From CAUZIZ01 sp965222655 (GTDB lineage Bacteria; Acidobacteriota; UBA6911; RPQK01; JAJDTT01): DNA of 64,000 nt. The stretch lies in assembly GCA_965222655.1 (NCBI GenBank), contig CBDCUP010000022.1, positions 806,001 through 870,000 of the forward strand. The letters run 5' to 3'. The first letter of the stretch is position 1. Every line of letters starts with the position of its first letter. The notes beneath the pieces were generated by a model that worked only from the letters and a program-made list of their open reading frames with translations, was not told the origin of the DNA and did not search any database. The position numbers and the translations under genes are program-made. Below are positions 42,595 through 52,277 of the stretch, piece after piece.

Positions 42595-45350
42595 ACTCAA
42601 AGGCCGCGACTACGGCGCGATCCTCGGAAATGGCCGACCCCTACACTTGTCCTCTCACCCATGCATGCGACCCTACAACCGCAGGAGGCAAGGCATACAA
42701 CCTGAGCCGCATGCTGAAGCTGGGTATTGAGGTACCCACGGCCTATGTGGTCACCACCCGGGCCTTTCACGACTTCCTGGATGAGACACGATTAAGGACA
42801 CCCATCACCGCTCTCTGCAGAGGTCTTTCGGCACGCGAACCGGAGCACATCCGCGATATAGCGGAGAAGATTCGGCACCTCATTAGGGGGACCAGGATTC
42901 CGGACGGCATTTTTGAACGGGTGGTGGCAATGCGGAAGAAGATTCTTCCCCAGGTCACCCTGATTGTTCGAAGTTCTGGGGTGGGAGAAGACTCACAATC
43001 CGCTTCGTTTGCCGGCCAGATGGAGTCACACCCCAATGTGAACTCCGTGGAGGAATTGGAAAAGGCTTTGCTCGCTTGCTGGGCCTCCTATTGGTCGCAG
43101 CGAGCCCTCTCCTACCAACTCGCCAGAGGGCTTGAGTTGAAGGGCATGGGTCTGCTCGTTCAGCAACTGGTCCGTTCCAAGATATCGGGTGTCTTGTTTA
43201 CGGATGTGCCCAATGGTCAGCCCGGCGCTGCGGGGACACTCCTGGTGGAATACTGTAAAGGACGAGGGGATGCCCTGGTCTCAGGTCAGATCAACCCGGG
43301 ACGCTTCACGATCACCAGAACCGACCTTGAGTGGCATGAAGAGTCGCGCTCCGAGCAGCCTATTCCCGCCCTCGAGGATTTGCTCCTCAACCGTTCCCGC
43401 ATCTCAGAACTTGTCTCACGGGCTCTCCGTCTGGAAAAAAGTTTCGGGGCTCCCCAGGACATCGAGTGGACTCTTGACTCCGACGGTCGCCTCTACTTTG
43501 TGCAGTCGCGTCCCATCACTGTACAAGCCCATGCAACTAGAAATAGGCCACAGGCGGGCAACAGAAAACCAACAAGCCATAGCGAGCCCACGGTGCTTTG
43601 GTCCAATGTTAACGTCAGCGAGAATTTTCCAGACCCTATCTCGCCGTTACTCTATTCGATTGCCTCTGCCGGTTACTATCACTATTTCCGGAATCTGGCC
43701 CGTGCTTTTGGGATCCCGTCACACCGCATTCGGGCCGTAGAGCATCCTCTACGGCAAGTCATTGGCGTTCACGGGGCTCGAATGTATTACAACCTGACTA
43801 ACATCTACCAAGTGCTGCGAATTGCTCCTTTTGGAGACCGGCTGAGTCGCTATTTTGATCAATTTGTCGGCACCTCGCCCACCCCAGCGGAACAAAGCGG
43901 ATCCGCTGCCAGCCACCTGAAAGGCCTGGCCCAAATCGCAGAACTCGCCTTCATCAGCATGAAAACGGCCTGGCAGTACTTTTTCCTACCCCGTCGAATC
44001 GAAACCTTTGAAGCCACGATCGATCATTTCAGTCAGCACACCAGCCCTGCGTTACTGCAAAGAAGATCTTTGCTCGAGCTTCTCGATGATCTGAGAGGTT
44101 TCCTGGACATTCGCTTCAACCGCTGGACCAACGCCGCTCTCGCCGATGCGGCAGCCATGGTCTGCAATGGTGTCCTTAGAGAACTCTTGAAAAGGTTCTT
44201 CCCCAGCTCCGATTGCGCAGGGTTGCACAACCAGCTTCTCAAAGGCCTACCGGATATCGTGAGCAGCGGGCCAGTCCTTGGACTTTGGGACCTGTCGCGG
44301 CGCATTCGGAACGACGCTGCCCTCACCTCACTCTTCGCTTCCACCCAGAGCCAGGGGATCTTAACGGTCCTCCGGGAAAAAGAGGAATTTGCAGCTTTTC
44401 TTGAAGAGCTGAACCAGTTTTTGGAACGTTGGGGCTTTCGCTGCTCAGGCGAACTGATGCTCGTCGTACCCAGCCTTCCGGAGAATCCCGTGGCCCTTCT
44501 GGACATTCTCAAAACCTACGTTACGGTCGAAGAACAGTCCCCTATGGATGTGATGAAGCGGCAAGCCGAAGCTCGCTTAACCGAGACTACTCGGATCATC
44601 AAAGAGCTGTCTGGAAACAGGGCGTGCCGTTTTGTTCCCGGATTCAAGCAGTCCCATCTTTTCAAGCTCATTCTGGGTTGGACACAGCGCTCCATTTCGC
44701 TACGGGAACGAGCCCGCCTGCAACAGGCACTTCTTTACAGTCGGTGCCGCCAGATTGTCCTTGCCATCGGAAAGAGGCTGGTTCTCCAGGAACGGATTCG
44801 GAAAGTAGACGACATCTTCTTTTTGAGCTTTCAGGAAATTGTTGCCCTGTTGTCGGGGTCGGAGATGCTTCCCACCTCGGTTAAGGCTCTAGTGTCCCTG
44901 CGGGAGGCGGAACACACCAGATTGAGTCAGGCAGTGCCACCCGATCGAATCCGCCTTCCGGAAGGAGACTATTTCTCGCGGCGCACAGACACCGACGCCA
45001 GGCCGGGGGGCGAAGAAGCAATGGGAAAGCCAAGCGAGTTGCGGGGCATGGGAGTCTGTGGAGGGGTCGTGACCTCCCGGGCCACCATATTGCGGAATAT
45101 CTCCGACACCCATCGGCTTTGCTCCGGGGACATCTTGGTAACCCGACAGACAGATCCGGGCTGGGCACCCGTGTTTTTCCTCATCAGTGGTCTCATCATC
45201 GAGCGCGGCGGAATGCTCTCTCACGGGGCAATCATTGCACGAGAATTTGGAATTCCCTCTGTGGTCGGCGTGTCTGGTGCAACGAAACAGATCCGCCAGG
45301 GCCAAACCGTAACCGTGCATGGAGATTCGGGTCGTGTCGAAATCCATTGA
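42591..45350 (+). CDS. Rifampin phosphotransferase/PEP-synthase-like dikinase
   Basis: A 919-residue cytoplasmic enzyme starting at ATG 42591, inside the stop of the previous gene. Residues 1-330 are the ATP-grasp domain (TTAGGKAYNLSRMLKLGIEV, RSSGVGEDSQSASFAGQMES, PQDIEWTLDSDGRLYFVQSR). A long helical middle section follows. The C-terminal swivelling domain carries the phosphohistidine loop GGMLSHGAIIAREFGIP (His about 878). The PEP/pyruvate TIM barrel of true PEP synthase is absent, as in rifampin phosphotransferases, so the enzyme should move the ATP beta-phosphate to some hydroxyl via His. In this cluster the acceptor may be a lipid alcohol or glycerol compound, which is inference. Confidence 0.85.
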   Translation: MNSKAATTARSSEMADPYTCPLTHACDPTTAGGKAYNLSRMLKLGIEVPTAYVVTTRAFHDFLDETRLRTPITALCRGLSAREPEHIRDIAEKIRHLIRGTRIPDGIFERVVAMRKKILPQVTLIVRSSGVGEDSQSASFAGQMESHPNVNSVEELEKALLACWASYWSQRALSYQLARGLELKGMGLLVQQLVRSKISGVLFTDVPNGQPGAAGTLLVEYCKGRGDALVSGQINPGRFTITRTDLEWHEESRSEQPIPALEDLLLNRSRISELVSRALRLEKSFGAPQDIEWTLDSDGRLYFVQSRPITVQAHATRNRPQAGNRKPTSHSEPTVLWSNVNVSENFPDPISPLLYSIASAGYYHYFRNLARAFGIPSHRIRAVEHPLRQVIGVHGARMYYNLTNIYQVLRIAPFGDRLSRYFDQFVGTSPTPAEQSGSAASHLKGLAQIAELAFISMKTAWQYFFLPRRIETFEATIDHFSQHTSPALLQRRSLLELLDDLRGFLDIRFNRWTNAALADAAAMVCNGVLRELLKRFFPSSDCAGLHNQLLKGLPDIVSSGPVLGLWDLSRRIRNDAALTSLFASTQSQGILTVLREKEEFAAFLEELNQFLERWGFRCSGELMLVVPSLPENPVALLDILKTYVTVEEQSPMDVMKRQAEARLTETTRIIKELSGNRACRFVPGFKQSHLFKLILGWTQRSISLRERARLQQALLYSRCRQIVLAIGKRLVLQERIRKVDDIFFLSFQEIVALLSGSEMLPTSVKALVSLREAEHTRLSQAVPPDRIRLPEGDYFSRRTDTDARPGGEEAMGKPSELRGMGVCGGVVTSRATILRNISDTHRLCSGDILVTRQTDPGWAPVFFLISGLIIERGGMLSHGAIIAREFGIPSVVGVSGATKQIRQGQTVTVHGDSGRVEIH

Positions 45351-46149
45351 GCTATTGTTTCGTTACATCCAAGAGCGTTTTCCGGTCAGAATTTTCCCGG
45401 CGCTGGCGCTTTTCCTGAGCGTGGCAGGCCTGTCCGGTGCCCGATCTGTGAGCGGCATCGGCTTCACGATGACCTTTTGCCTTGCCGGCTTGCTGGTTTT
45501 CCAGTTTCGTCTCGGGGACGACTTGGCCGACCGTCGTCGTGACTGGTTAGAGCACGCGGAGCGGGTTCTTCCCAGCGCCGGGTCTACGACACCTTTTCAC
45601 GTGCTGCTGATCCTTGCCACAAGCGGCAACCTTGTGCTGATTTGGTTGCAGAATGGATCCCAGTACCCGCTCTTCTTCTTTCTCATCCTGAACGGTGGAC
45701 TGCTGCTCTGGTACCGTTGGCTGCGCCATTTCCTGACCCGCCCAGCCGTCCATTACCACGTCGTTCTCATCAAATACCCCGTTTTCGTATACCTCCTGAG
45801 CGACCCTTCTTCCCAAGAACGCGGCCTTCTTCTCCTGGTCTCGGTCCTGGTCTACTTCACATTTTGTGTCTTTGAGGCTCTGCACGACGCGAAGTACTAC
45901 ACGCCCAGACTTTTGGCCTTGGAGATGTCCGCCCTCGGTCTGACTTCCTGCTTGATGGCAGTCCTCGCCCTCCAGCGCGGCCTCCTACCCGCTCTTTTCC
46001 TGGGCACCCTGACGTTAGGAGGAATCCTCATGCTGGTTAGCCTGTACCGTCGTCTCTGGAAACATCTTCACTCCGGAAACCTCAGCTATGGAGTCTTTGT
46101 GATTGGGTTCCTCCAGATTCTCGTCTTTACCTTCGGAGATGGATCATGA
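45319..46149 (+). CDS. UbiA-like polytopic membrane protein
   Basis: A protein of up to 276 residues with 7-8 hydrophobic helices. The first polar loop, FQFRLGDDLADRRRD followed by HAERVLPS, matches the Asp-rich motif of UbiA-superfamily proteins (R..DE..D...D...PxR type). A second candidate loop is FEALHDAKYY. UbiA enzymes transfer prenyl groups using Mg2+ bound by these aspartates; the archaeal DGGGP synthase makes ether lipids this way. The start overlaps the dikinase gene by 32 bp (ATG 45319), or by 17 bp if GTG 45334 is used. Confidence 0.72.
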   Translation: MEIRVVSKSIELLFRYIQERFPVRIFPALALFLSVAGLSGARSVSGIGFTMTFCLAGLLVFQFRLGDDLADRRRDWLEHAERVLPSAGSTTPFHVLLILATSGNLVLIWLQNGSQYPLFFFLILNGGLLLWYRWLRHFLTRPAVHYHVVLIKYPVFVYLLSDPSSQERGLLLLVSVLVYFTFCVFEALHDAKYYTPRLLALEMSALGLTSCLMAVLALQRGLLPALFLGTLTLGGILMLVSLYRRLWKHLHSGNLSYGVFVIGFLQILVFTFGDGS

Positions 46150-47111
46150 GCCTGAGCGCCGTCACCAGCCCTTACTCCCACCCTGAGGTTGAAGCAGTGG
46201 CCTGCTACTACTGCGGCAGTTTCTCCTGCCAAGACCTGCTTAGGGCCCAGGATGATCTCACCGGCAAACCTGGAAGTTTCCAGTTCGTCACCTGCAATGA
46301 GTGCGGGCTGAACTATCAAAGCCCTCGTTTGGATATTGAGAGCATTAAGGACTACTACGACGACCAGTATATCGCCCACCGGAAGAAGACCGACTGGGGC
46401 CTTCTGACCCGTTTCTTCAACTACACGATGGACACGCTGGACCGGAAAAAAATCAAGCTCGTGAGCCGTTATATCCAGCTGCACCCAAGCAGGGAGGTGC
46501 TAGACGTCGGCTGCGGAGTGGGCACCTTTTTGACCAAGGTCCGAAATGTGTATGGCTCGAAAGTAACAGGGGTCGATTTCAAGGATCTCTCCACTTACCC
46601 AGGATTTGACAACATCCAATTTCACTGCGGTCTCTTCTATGAACAAGACCTGGGCAGAGACCGTTTTGATCTGGTCACGATGTGGCACTTTCTCGAGCAC
46701 GACTATGACCCGCTTCGCTCCCTTGAGATGGCCCGCCAGACGCTAAAGCCTGAGGGCCGGCTTCTGATCGAAGTCCCCCGCCTGGACTCGCTGACCTACC
46801 GCCTCTTCCGGGATCGCTGGCCCGGCCTGCAGGCCCCCCAGCACACGGTTCTTTACAACAGGGAGATGCTGCTCAGGTTCGTTGAGCGAGCCCATCTGGA
46901 GGTCGTGGACTACCTCCCCTACGGCGCGTTTCCTGCCTACTTCTACCTGTTCTCGGGGGCCTCATTCAAACTGCTCAAAGGCCGGGGGCTTAATCTATCG
47001 AAGGCGATCTATCCCTACTTTCTAGGACAGCTCATCCTCTATCCCGTTCTCCTTTTCGAACGGCAGCTCAACCTGGCCATGCAAACGGTGGTCTGCCGGA
47101 GGATGAAATGA
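46146..47111 (+). CDS. Class I SAM methyltransferase with N-terminal zinc-binding cysteines
   Basis: A 321-residue soluble enzyme. The N-terminus has CYYCGSF and CNECGLNYQ, a four-cysteine zinc site common in this methyltransferase branch. The SAM motif is VLDVGCGVGTFLTKV, with VTGVDF as the acidic loop and GRLLIEVPRLDSL as motif IV. In the cluster it may methylate a head group, a chain or a precursor. ATGA overlaps exist at both ends, supporting a single operon. Confidence 0.85.
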   Translation: MSLSAVTSPYSHPEVEAVACYYCGSFSCQDLLRAQDDLTGKPGSFQFVTCNECGLNYQSPRLDIESIKDYYDDQYIAHRKKTDWGLLTRFFNYTMDTLDRKKIKLVSRYIQLHPSREVLDVGCGVGTFLTKVRNVYGSKVTGVDFKDLSTYPGFDNIQFHCGLFYEQDLGRDRFDLVTMWHFLEHDYDPLRSLEMARQTLKPEGRLLIEVPRLDSLTYRLFRDRWPGLQAPQHTVLYNREMLLRFVERAHLEVVDYLPYGAFPAYFYLFSGASFKLLKGRGLNLSKAIYPYFLGQLILYPVLLFERQLNLAMQTVVCRRMK

Positions 47112-48934
47112 CAAGCCTGGGTGCAACGAGGATATCTACGGCCATTCCGATGAATGACTTTTCTCTGGTGGGAGACCTGCTTAGGTTTCGTGCCCAGACC
47201 CAGGCGGAGAGTCCCGCCTACTCCTTCCTGGCCAAGGGAGAACTGGTGGACACCCTCACTTACTCTGAACTGGACCGGCGGAGTCGGGCCATCGCGGCCC
47301 TCCTCCAGCACTGGGAACTCGCCGGCCAGCGGACACTTCTCTTGTATTCCCCAGGCCTTGATTTCATTGCCGCATTTTTTGCTTGTCTCTACGCCGGGGT
47401 CATTGCCGTGCCGGTGCAGCCGCCCCACCGTGTCCGCTCCGGACGATCGCTATCCCAGCTTCGGGCCATTGCGGCCGATGCTGAGGTGGGCGCAGTTTTG
47501 AGTACCCGCAAAATCCTGGAAATGATGCCCGAGCTTTCGCTCGAAGCACCGGAAGTTCGCAGCATTCCCTGGTTGGCAACAGACCAGCCCGATTCGGACA
47601 GGTCAGACAGCTACAAGCCAGCATCGACGAATCCCTCAACGACAGCCTTTATTCAATACACCTCCGGCTCCACTGCTTCGCCCAAAGGAGTGATGGTCAG
47701 CCACAAGAATCTGCTCCACAACCTGGCCTGTATCCACTATTGCGAGGAGAACGATGAGAGCAGTGTGTCGCTGTCCTGGCTTCCTGTATACCACGACATG
47801 GGTCTGATCGAAGGTGTACTCCAACCCGTATTCGGCGGGTATCCTGCCTTTCTGATGGCACCGGCATCTTTCCTGCAAATGCCTCGTCTCTGGCTGGAAG
47901 CCATTTCGCGTTATCGGGTGACCAACAGCGGTGGACCGGATTTTGCCTACCGGTTGTGCGTTCAAAGGACAACCGTGGAGGAGCGCTGGGAGCTCGACCT
48001 GAGCAGCTGGCGGGTGGCCTACAGCGGAGGGGAGCCCGTGCGGAGTACAACGATGAACGCCTTCATGAAAGCCTTCGGCGATTGTGGCTTTCATTGGAAC
48101 GCTTTTTGTCCTGTCTACGGCTTGGCCGAGGCAACCCTGGTGGTCTCCAGCGGACGACAGACCCCTGAACCCGTCTTCAGAAAAGTTGTGGGAAGCCGAC
48201 TCAGCTGCAATCGCGTTTCTGGTCCGGTCCAGAGGGAGGATGACCCGGTCGAACTCGTCGGCTGTGGCCCACCAGCCCCGGATAGCAGAGTCGTGATCGT
48301 CAACCCCGAAACCTGCACTCGCTGCGAACTGGGCGACGTGGGGGAGATCTGGGTTTCCAGTCCCAGTGTGACTGGAGGCTATTGGAACAGGCCTCAGGAG
48401 ACCCAAGAGACTTTCCGAGCTCACCTGAAGGAAACAGGCGAAGGACCGTTCCTACGCACAGGTGATCTCGGCTTCTTATGGCAAAACCAACTCTTTATTA
48501 CCGGCCGTCTCAAGGACCTCATTATCATCCGGGGCCGCAATCACTACCCCCAGGACTTGGAGGCGACGGTTGAATGCTGTCACGCGGTAATCCGTCCGGG
48601 CTGTTGCGCTGCTTTTTCCGTGCCCATAGCCCATGACGAGGGTGCAGCGGTCATGGCCGAAGTCCGTCCCCGCCGCCAGCAGCAGGATCCCCAAGGCTAT
48701 TGGGAAGCAGTGATCGCTGCGATTCGCCAGGCCTTGGCGGAGGCGCACCAACTCAGGCTGTCAGCTATTTCACTCATAGCGGTGGGAACGATACCCAAGA
48801 CCTCCAGTGGCAAGCTGAAGCGTCACGCCTGCCGCGAAGCCTTCTTGGCAGGAACCCTGCCTGTACTCAAAAGGTGGGAAGTCGCCTCCGGTTTTGCCCA
48901 GGAGCGAAAGAGAAAGGACCATCAGGTGGCCTAG
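47108..48934 (+). CDS. Fatty-acyl-AMP ligase (FAAL)
   Basis: A 608-residue member of the ANL adenylate-forming family. The P-loop TSGSTASPKGVMVSH is at 185-199, followed by LPVYHDMGLIEGVLQPVFGG, a FAAL-type A4 region, and YGLAEATLVVSS. The A7/A8 hinge is RTGDLGFLWQNQLFITGRLKDLIIIRGRNHYPQDLE (in pieces), and a Lys-containing A10 is KTSSGKLKRHACREAF. FAALs activate free fatty acids and load them on ACP rather than CoA. The ACP is the N-terminal domain of the next protein, whose GTG start overlaps this stop (TAGTG). Confidence 0.9.
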   Translation: MTSLGATRISTAIPMNDFSLVGDLLRFRAQTQAESPAYSFLAKGELVDTLTYSELDRRSRAIAALLQHWELAGQRTLLLYSPGLDFIAAFFACLYAGVIAVPVQPPHRVRSGRSLSQLRAIAADAEVGAVLSTRKILEMMPELSLEAPEVRSIPWLATDQPDSDRSDSYKPASTNPSTTAFIQYTSGSTASPKGVMVSHKNLLHNLACIHYCEENDESSVSLSWLPVYHDMGLIEGVLQPVFGGYPAFLMAPASFLQMPRLWLEAISRYRVTNSGGPDFAYRLCVQRTTVEERWELDLSSWRVAYSGGEPVRSTTMNAFMKAFGDCGFHWNAFCPVYGLAEATLVVSSGRQTPEPVFRKVVGSRLSCNRVSGPVQREDDPVELVGCGPPAPDSRVVIVNPETCTRCELGDVGEIWVSSPSVTGGYWNRPQETQETFRAHLKETGEGPFLRTGDLGFLWQNQLFITGRLKDLIIIRGRNHYPQDLEATVECCHAVIRPGCCAAFSVPIAHDEGAAVMAEVRPRRQQQDPQGYWEAVIAAIRQALAEAHQLRLSAISLIAVGTIPKTSSGKLKRHACREAFLAGTLPVLKRWEVASGFAQERKRKDHQVA

Positions 48935-51635
48935 TGGGATCGACCCTGCCGGCGGAGTATTCTCGAGCTTGGTTAACCTCACTGGCCGCGAACTGCCTGG
49001 ATGTGGCATCAGATGAGATCGAAGCACAGGTTCCGTTATCCCAATATGGCATGGACTCGCTTGCGCAGATCCAACTCTCAACGGCGCTTGAGATTTTCGT
49101 GGGTCGGCCGCTTCCCGATTCCTTCCTGTGTGATCACCAGGATATCAAATCAATAGAACGATTCCTGAAAGGGGAAGAGAACCCCCCAGCAACATCAAGG
49201 CGCTCCGACTCAATGTGCTCGGCTTATCTCGAGCAGATGCGTGCTGATGGCTCACTTCCACCCGACATTCAACCGGGTCCAGCGGCCTTGGACGGCGACA
49301 ACCTGAACTTCATCCTCCTGACCGGTGCGACCGGTTTCCTGGGAAGTTATCTTCTTTCTACCCTGCTGCGAGAAACCACTGCCACGGTCCTCTGTCTGGT
49401 CCGTTCCAGCGGAAAAAAGGAAGGCCAGAACCGAATCCAGCAGAATCTGAAGTCGTTTGGCCTCTGGGAGTTTGGTTTGGAGGAGCGTATCCGGGTGATC
49501 CCGGGCGACCTCAGTCGCCCCCGTTTGGGGTGGTCAAAGAGGCAGTACCAGGCGCTGTCCAAGCAGGTGAACGTCATCTACCATGCCGCCGCAGACGTCA
49601 ACTGGGTTTACCCCTATTCCCAGCTTCGAGAGGTCAATGTCCAGGGCACTCTCAATCTTCTCAGACTCGCTAGTCTCAACAAGTGTAAGCCATTCCACTT
49701 TGTGTCCAGCCTGGGCGTTTGCTACTCCACCTCCGGGCCCAGGGAAGTCAGCGAAGAGGACCAGATGATCGCTTACCTCGACGGCATCCATCTCGGCTAT
49801 GCCCAGAGCAAATGCGTCGCCGAGACTCTCGTGTATCAGGCGAGCCAGCGCGGTCTTCCGGTGAGTATCTACCGACCAGCTCTGGTCTGGGGAGAATCAA
49901 GTTCCGGGATGTCCAATACCGGTGACCTGCTTTCGACCTTCCTCAAAGGTTGTATCGAAATGGGATGTGCTCCCGAACTGGACTGGCTCATGGACTGTTG
50001 TCCGGTGGATTTTGTGGCGAGCTCCATCGTCCGACTATCGCGAACCCAGCCTGAGTCATGTCGGGTGTTTCACCTGGCCAATCCCCACAAACGACACTGG
50101 CGCGAATGTGTTCTCTGGATGCGTCTGTTTGGATATCCGATTCGACTGATTCCCTATCCTGACTGGCTGCGGCAATTCGAGATCGCCTCCAGAACTCCCC
50201 AACACGCGCTGCACCACCTGAGATCCTTCTTTATGGGAAGGACCCCTGAGGGGGGCTTAACCCTCCCAGAACTGTACGAAGAAGGGAGAAAGAGTCGAGC
50301 TCATAGTGCGCGTACCGACTACTCACTGGGGGGGATTTCGACGATCTGTCCCCGGCTGAATGCCGATCTTCTGGACCGTTACTTTACTTTCTATATCAAC
50401 TGCGCTTTCCTGCCCCCTGTCGAGCGGCCTCGGCCTGGACGCAACAGCCCCTCGTCTGTAGCCTTGGACACCTCCTTCTTCAATTCAATCCTGCGAGATT
50501 TTTACGGTGACCACTATCTTCAGGTTACCGAAGCTGTCGTGGAGGAAGGCGGTTCCGATTACAGCATCATTTCGGAACTCACCTCCTGGAGATATCGGCG
50601 GGCCCTGGGTCTGCGTCGCTACCGTCTTCTTGTGGAGCCCTCCCACCGGTTCCCTGGAGGCATTCTGAGGGTTATGGTGAAGAACAAACCGGAAGACCTC
50701 GAAGTGATCGAGGTTGGAGAAGATGTGGCCCATCTTTGCGGTGAACAGGTGGGGCGTGCCTACTCTAAATTTAAAGACTGGCTTGGACTGAGTGGTTCCC
50801 ACACCCGTGAACTGGCGATTTACCAACAGAAAGATGAGCGCTTCCAGCGCCACGCTCCCCTTCTCTACGGAACCCGCCATGAGGACCCACGCCAAGTCTG
50901 GATTCTCGTCCTTGAACATCTTTCCAACATGGTATTGATGGATACCGCAGACGATGTAACGGGATGGAGGCAAAGGCACATTGAGGCCGCCCTGCAGGGA
51001 ATCGCTGACTTCCACTCGATTTGGTATCGCCGTGAGGCCGAACTGAGACGACAGCCCTGGCTGGGAAGTGTTTTCTCAGAGGAGCGAATGGTCCAGATGC
51101 ACGACTGGTGGATCGCTTTGGCTGAGCACGCGGGCCCATTCTTCTCAGAGTTCGTCGGCCCAGAGATCCGTTTATTGCAGAGTGAGCTCATCAAAGACAT
51201 CGGGAGCTGGTGGCGAACTCTTGAGGCTCTTCCACGAACCTTGATCCACAATGATTTTAATCCCCGCAATGTTGCTCTTAGACCGGAACCGAACAGCTTT
51301 CGGCTCTGCGCCTACGACTGGGAACTCGCGACTCTTGGGATTCCCCAACATGACCTGGCCGAGCTGCTCTGCTTTGTTCTGCCCCAGGAATCTTCCCGGG
51401 ACGAAGTGCTCCATTACCTGGAGGTCCACCGACGCGCCCTACAGCGGGCCACCGGCCAGAGGATCGATGCTGACTCATGGCAGCTCGGCTTTCGCCTCTC
51501 GCTCTGTGACCTGATGGTGAACCGCTTTCCATGTACACACTCGTCCACAAGTTCCGCAAGCAAGGGTTTCTCTCTCGCATCATCTCTACCTGGGCAAGGC
51601 TGTACAAGCTCTTTCCCCACCGAGAAATCCGTTGA
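48934..51635 (+). CDS. ACP-thioester reductase-kinase fusion (frameshifted near 3' end)
   Basis: Starts at GTG 48934. Residues 1-80 are an acyl carrier domain with the phosphopantetheine serine in YGMDSLAQIQ (Ser 42). Residues about 120-480 are an NAD(P)-dependent thioester-reductase domain (LLTGATGFLGSYLL, NVIYHAAADVNWV, YAQSK near 287-291) that would release an aldehyde or alcohol. Residues about 530-880 are an APH/choline-kinase-like domain, with IHNDFNPRNVAL (about 770) and YDWELATLG. As sequenced the frame continues to 51690 with an odd Ser-rich tail. One missing base near 51526-51531 would instead give YTLVHKFRKQGFLSRIIS and a stop at 51635, just before the next gene's ribosome site (about 900 residues). 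Confidence 0.85.
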
Positions 51636-51647
51636 AGGAGTTGTTCC

Positions 51648-52259
51648 ATGCGTCTCTCACCAGCTCGCTATTTTCATCCCAGTAATCTAATGACTTATCT
51701 GTCCTTGTTTTCAGGTCTTCTTGCCGTGTGGGCCGCCAAAGAACTTCAAAGCTGGTCTTTGGCGGGTGCCTTCCTGGCGCTGTGTTCGCTGTCTGACCTG
51801 ATAGATGGAAAATTCGCCCGCCTCTTCGACAGGGCTCCAGATCAGAAAGAGTTTGGAGTTCAGCTGGACAGCCTCACGGACGCGCTGACCTTCGGCCTAG
51901 TCCCCGTCATCTCGCTGGCACTTCTCCTTCCCCCTCTATCCATAGCAGCAACCATGACCTGGTGGGCAGCCGGTTTTTTCTATTCTCTGAGCGTGATCAC
52001 TCGCCTTGGTTTTTATAATCTTCATCACCAGGAAAGATTTGGTTTTGTAGGACTACCCAGCACGGTCTCTGGACTGATCTGGTCTTCAGTGTTCCTGGTC
52101 GAACCCTCCGCCCTGCTTTCGGTGGCCATCCTGGTGACCTGCGGGACGGCGATGGTGTCGGGCATCCCGATTCGCAGACCGGGAGAGCTGGGGCTGGCAA
52201 CCTTGGGAGGCTGGGCTGCTCTGCTCATTTTCCTGCATGGGACGGAATTGACTCTTTAA
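51648..52259 (+). CDS. CDP-alcohol phosphatidyltransferase
   Basis: A 203-residue membrane enzyme with about six helices. The family motif D-x2-DG-x2-AR-x8-12-G-x3-D-x3-D is intact as DLIDGKFARLFDR and FGVQLDSLTDALTF. It would replace CMP of a CDP-lipid with an alcohol such as serine, glycerol phosphate or inositol phosphate. The sequence is closest in feel to PssA-type proteins, but the acceptor is not assigned. An AAGGAG ribosome site at 51635-51640 fits the ATG. Confidence 0.88.
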   Translation: MRLSPARYFHPSNLMTYLSLFSGLLAVWAAKELQSWSLAGAFLALCSLSDLIDGKFARLFDRAPDQKEFGVQLDSLTDALTFGLVPVISLALLLPPLSIAATMTWWAAGFFYSLSVITRLGFYNLHHQERFGFVGLPSTVSGLIWSSVFLVEPSALLSVAILVTCGTAMVSGIPIRRPGELGLATLGGWAALLIFLHGTELTL

Positions 52260-52277
52260 CTTTCGAAGGGATTAGAC

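Noticed and set aside
42591..45350. Phosphoenolpyruvate synthase or pyruvate phosphate dikinase
   Set aside because: The PEP-binding C-terminal barrel is missing; the His domain is at the extreme C-terminus as in rifampin phosphotransferases.
41968..46149. Full archaeal ether-lipid pathway
   Set aside because: CarS-like and UbiA-like genes are present, but no glycerol-1-phosphate dehydrogenase or geranylgeranylglyceryl-phosphate synthase is in the window, so true archaeal lipids are not claimed.
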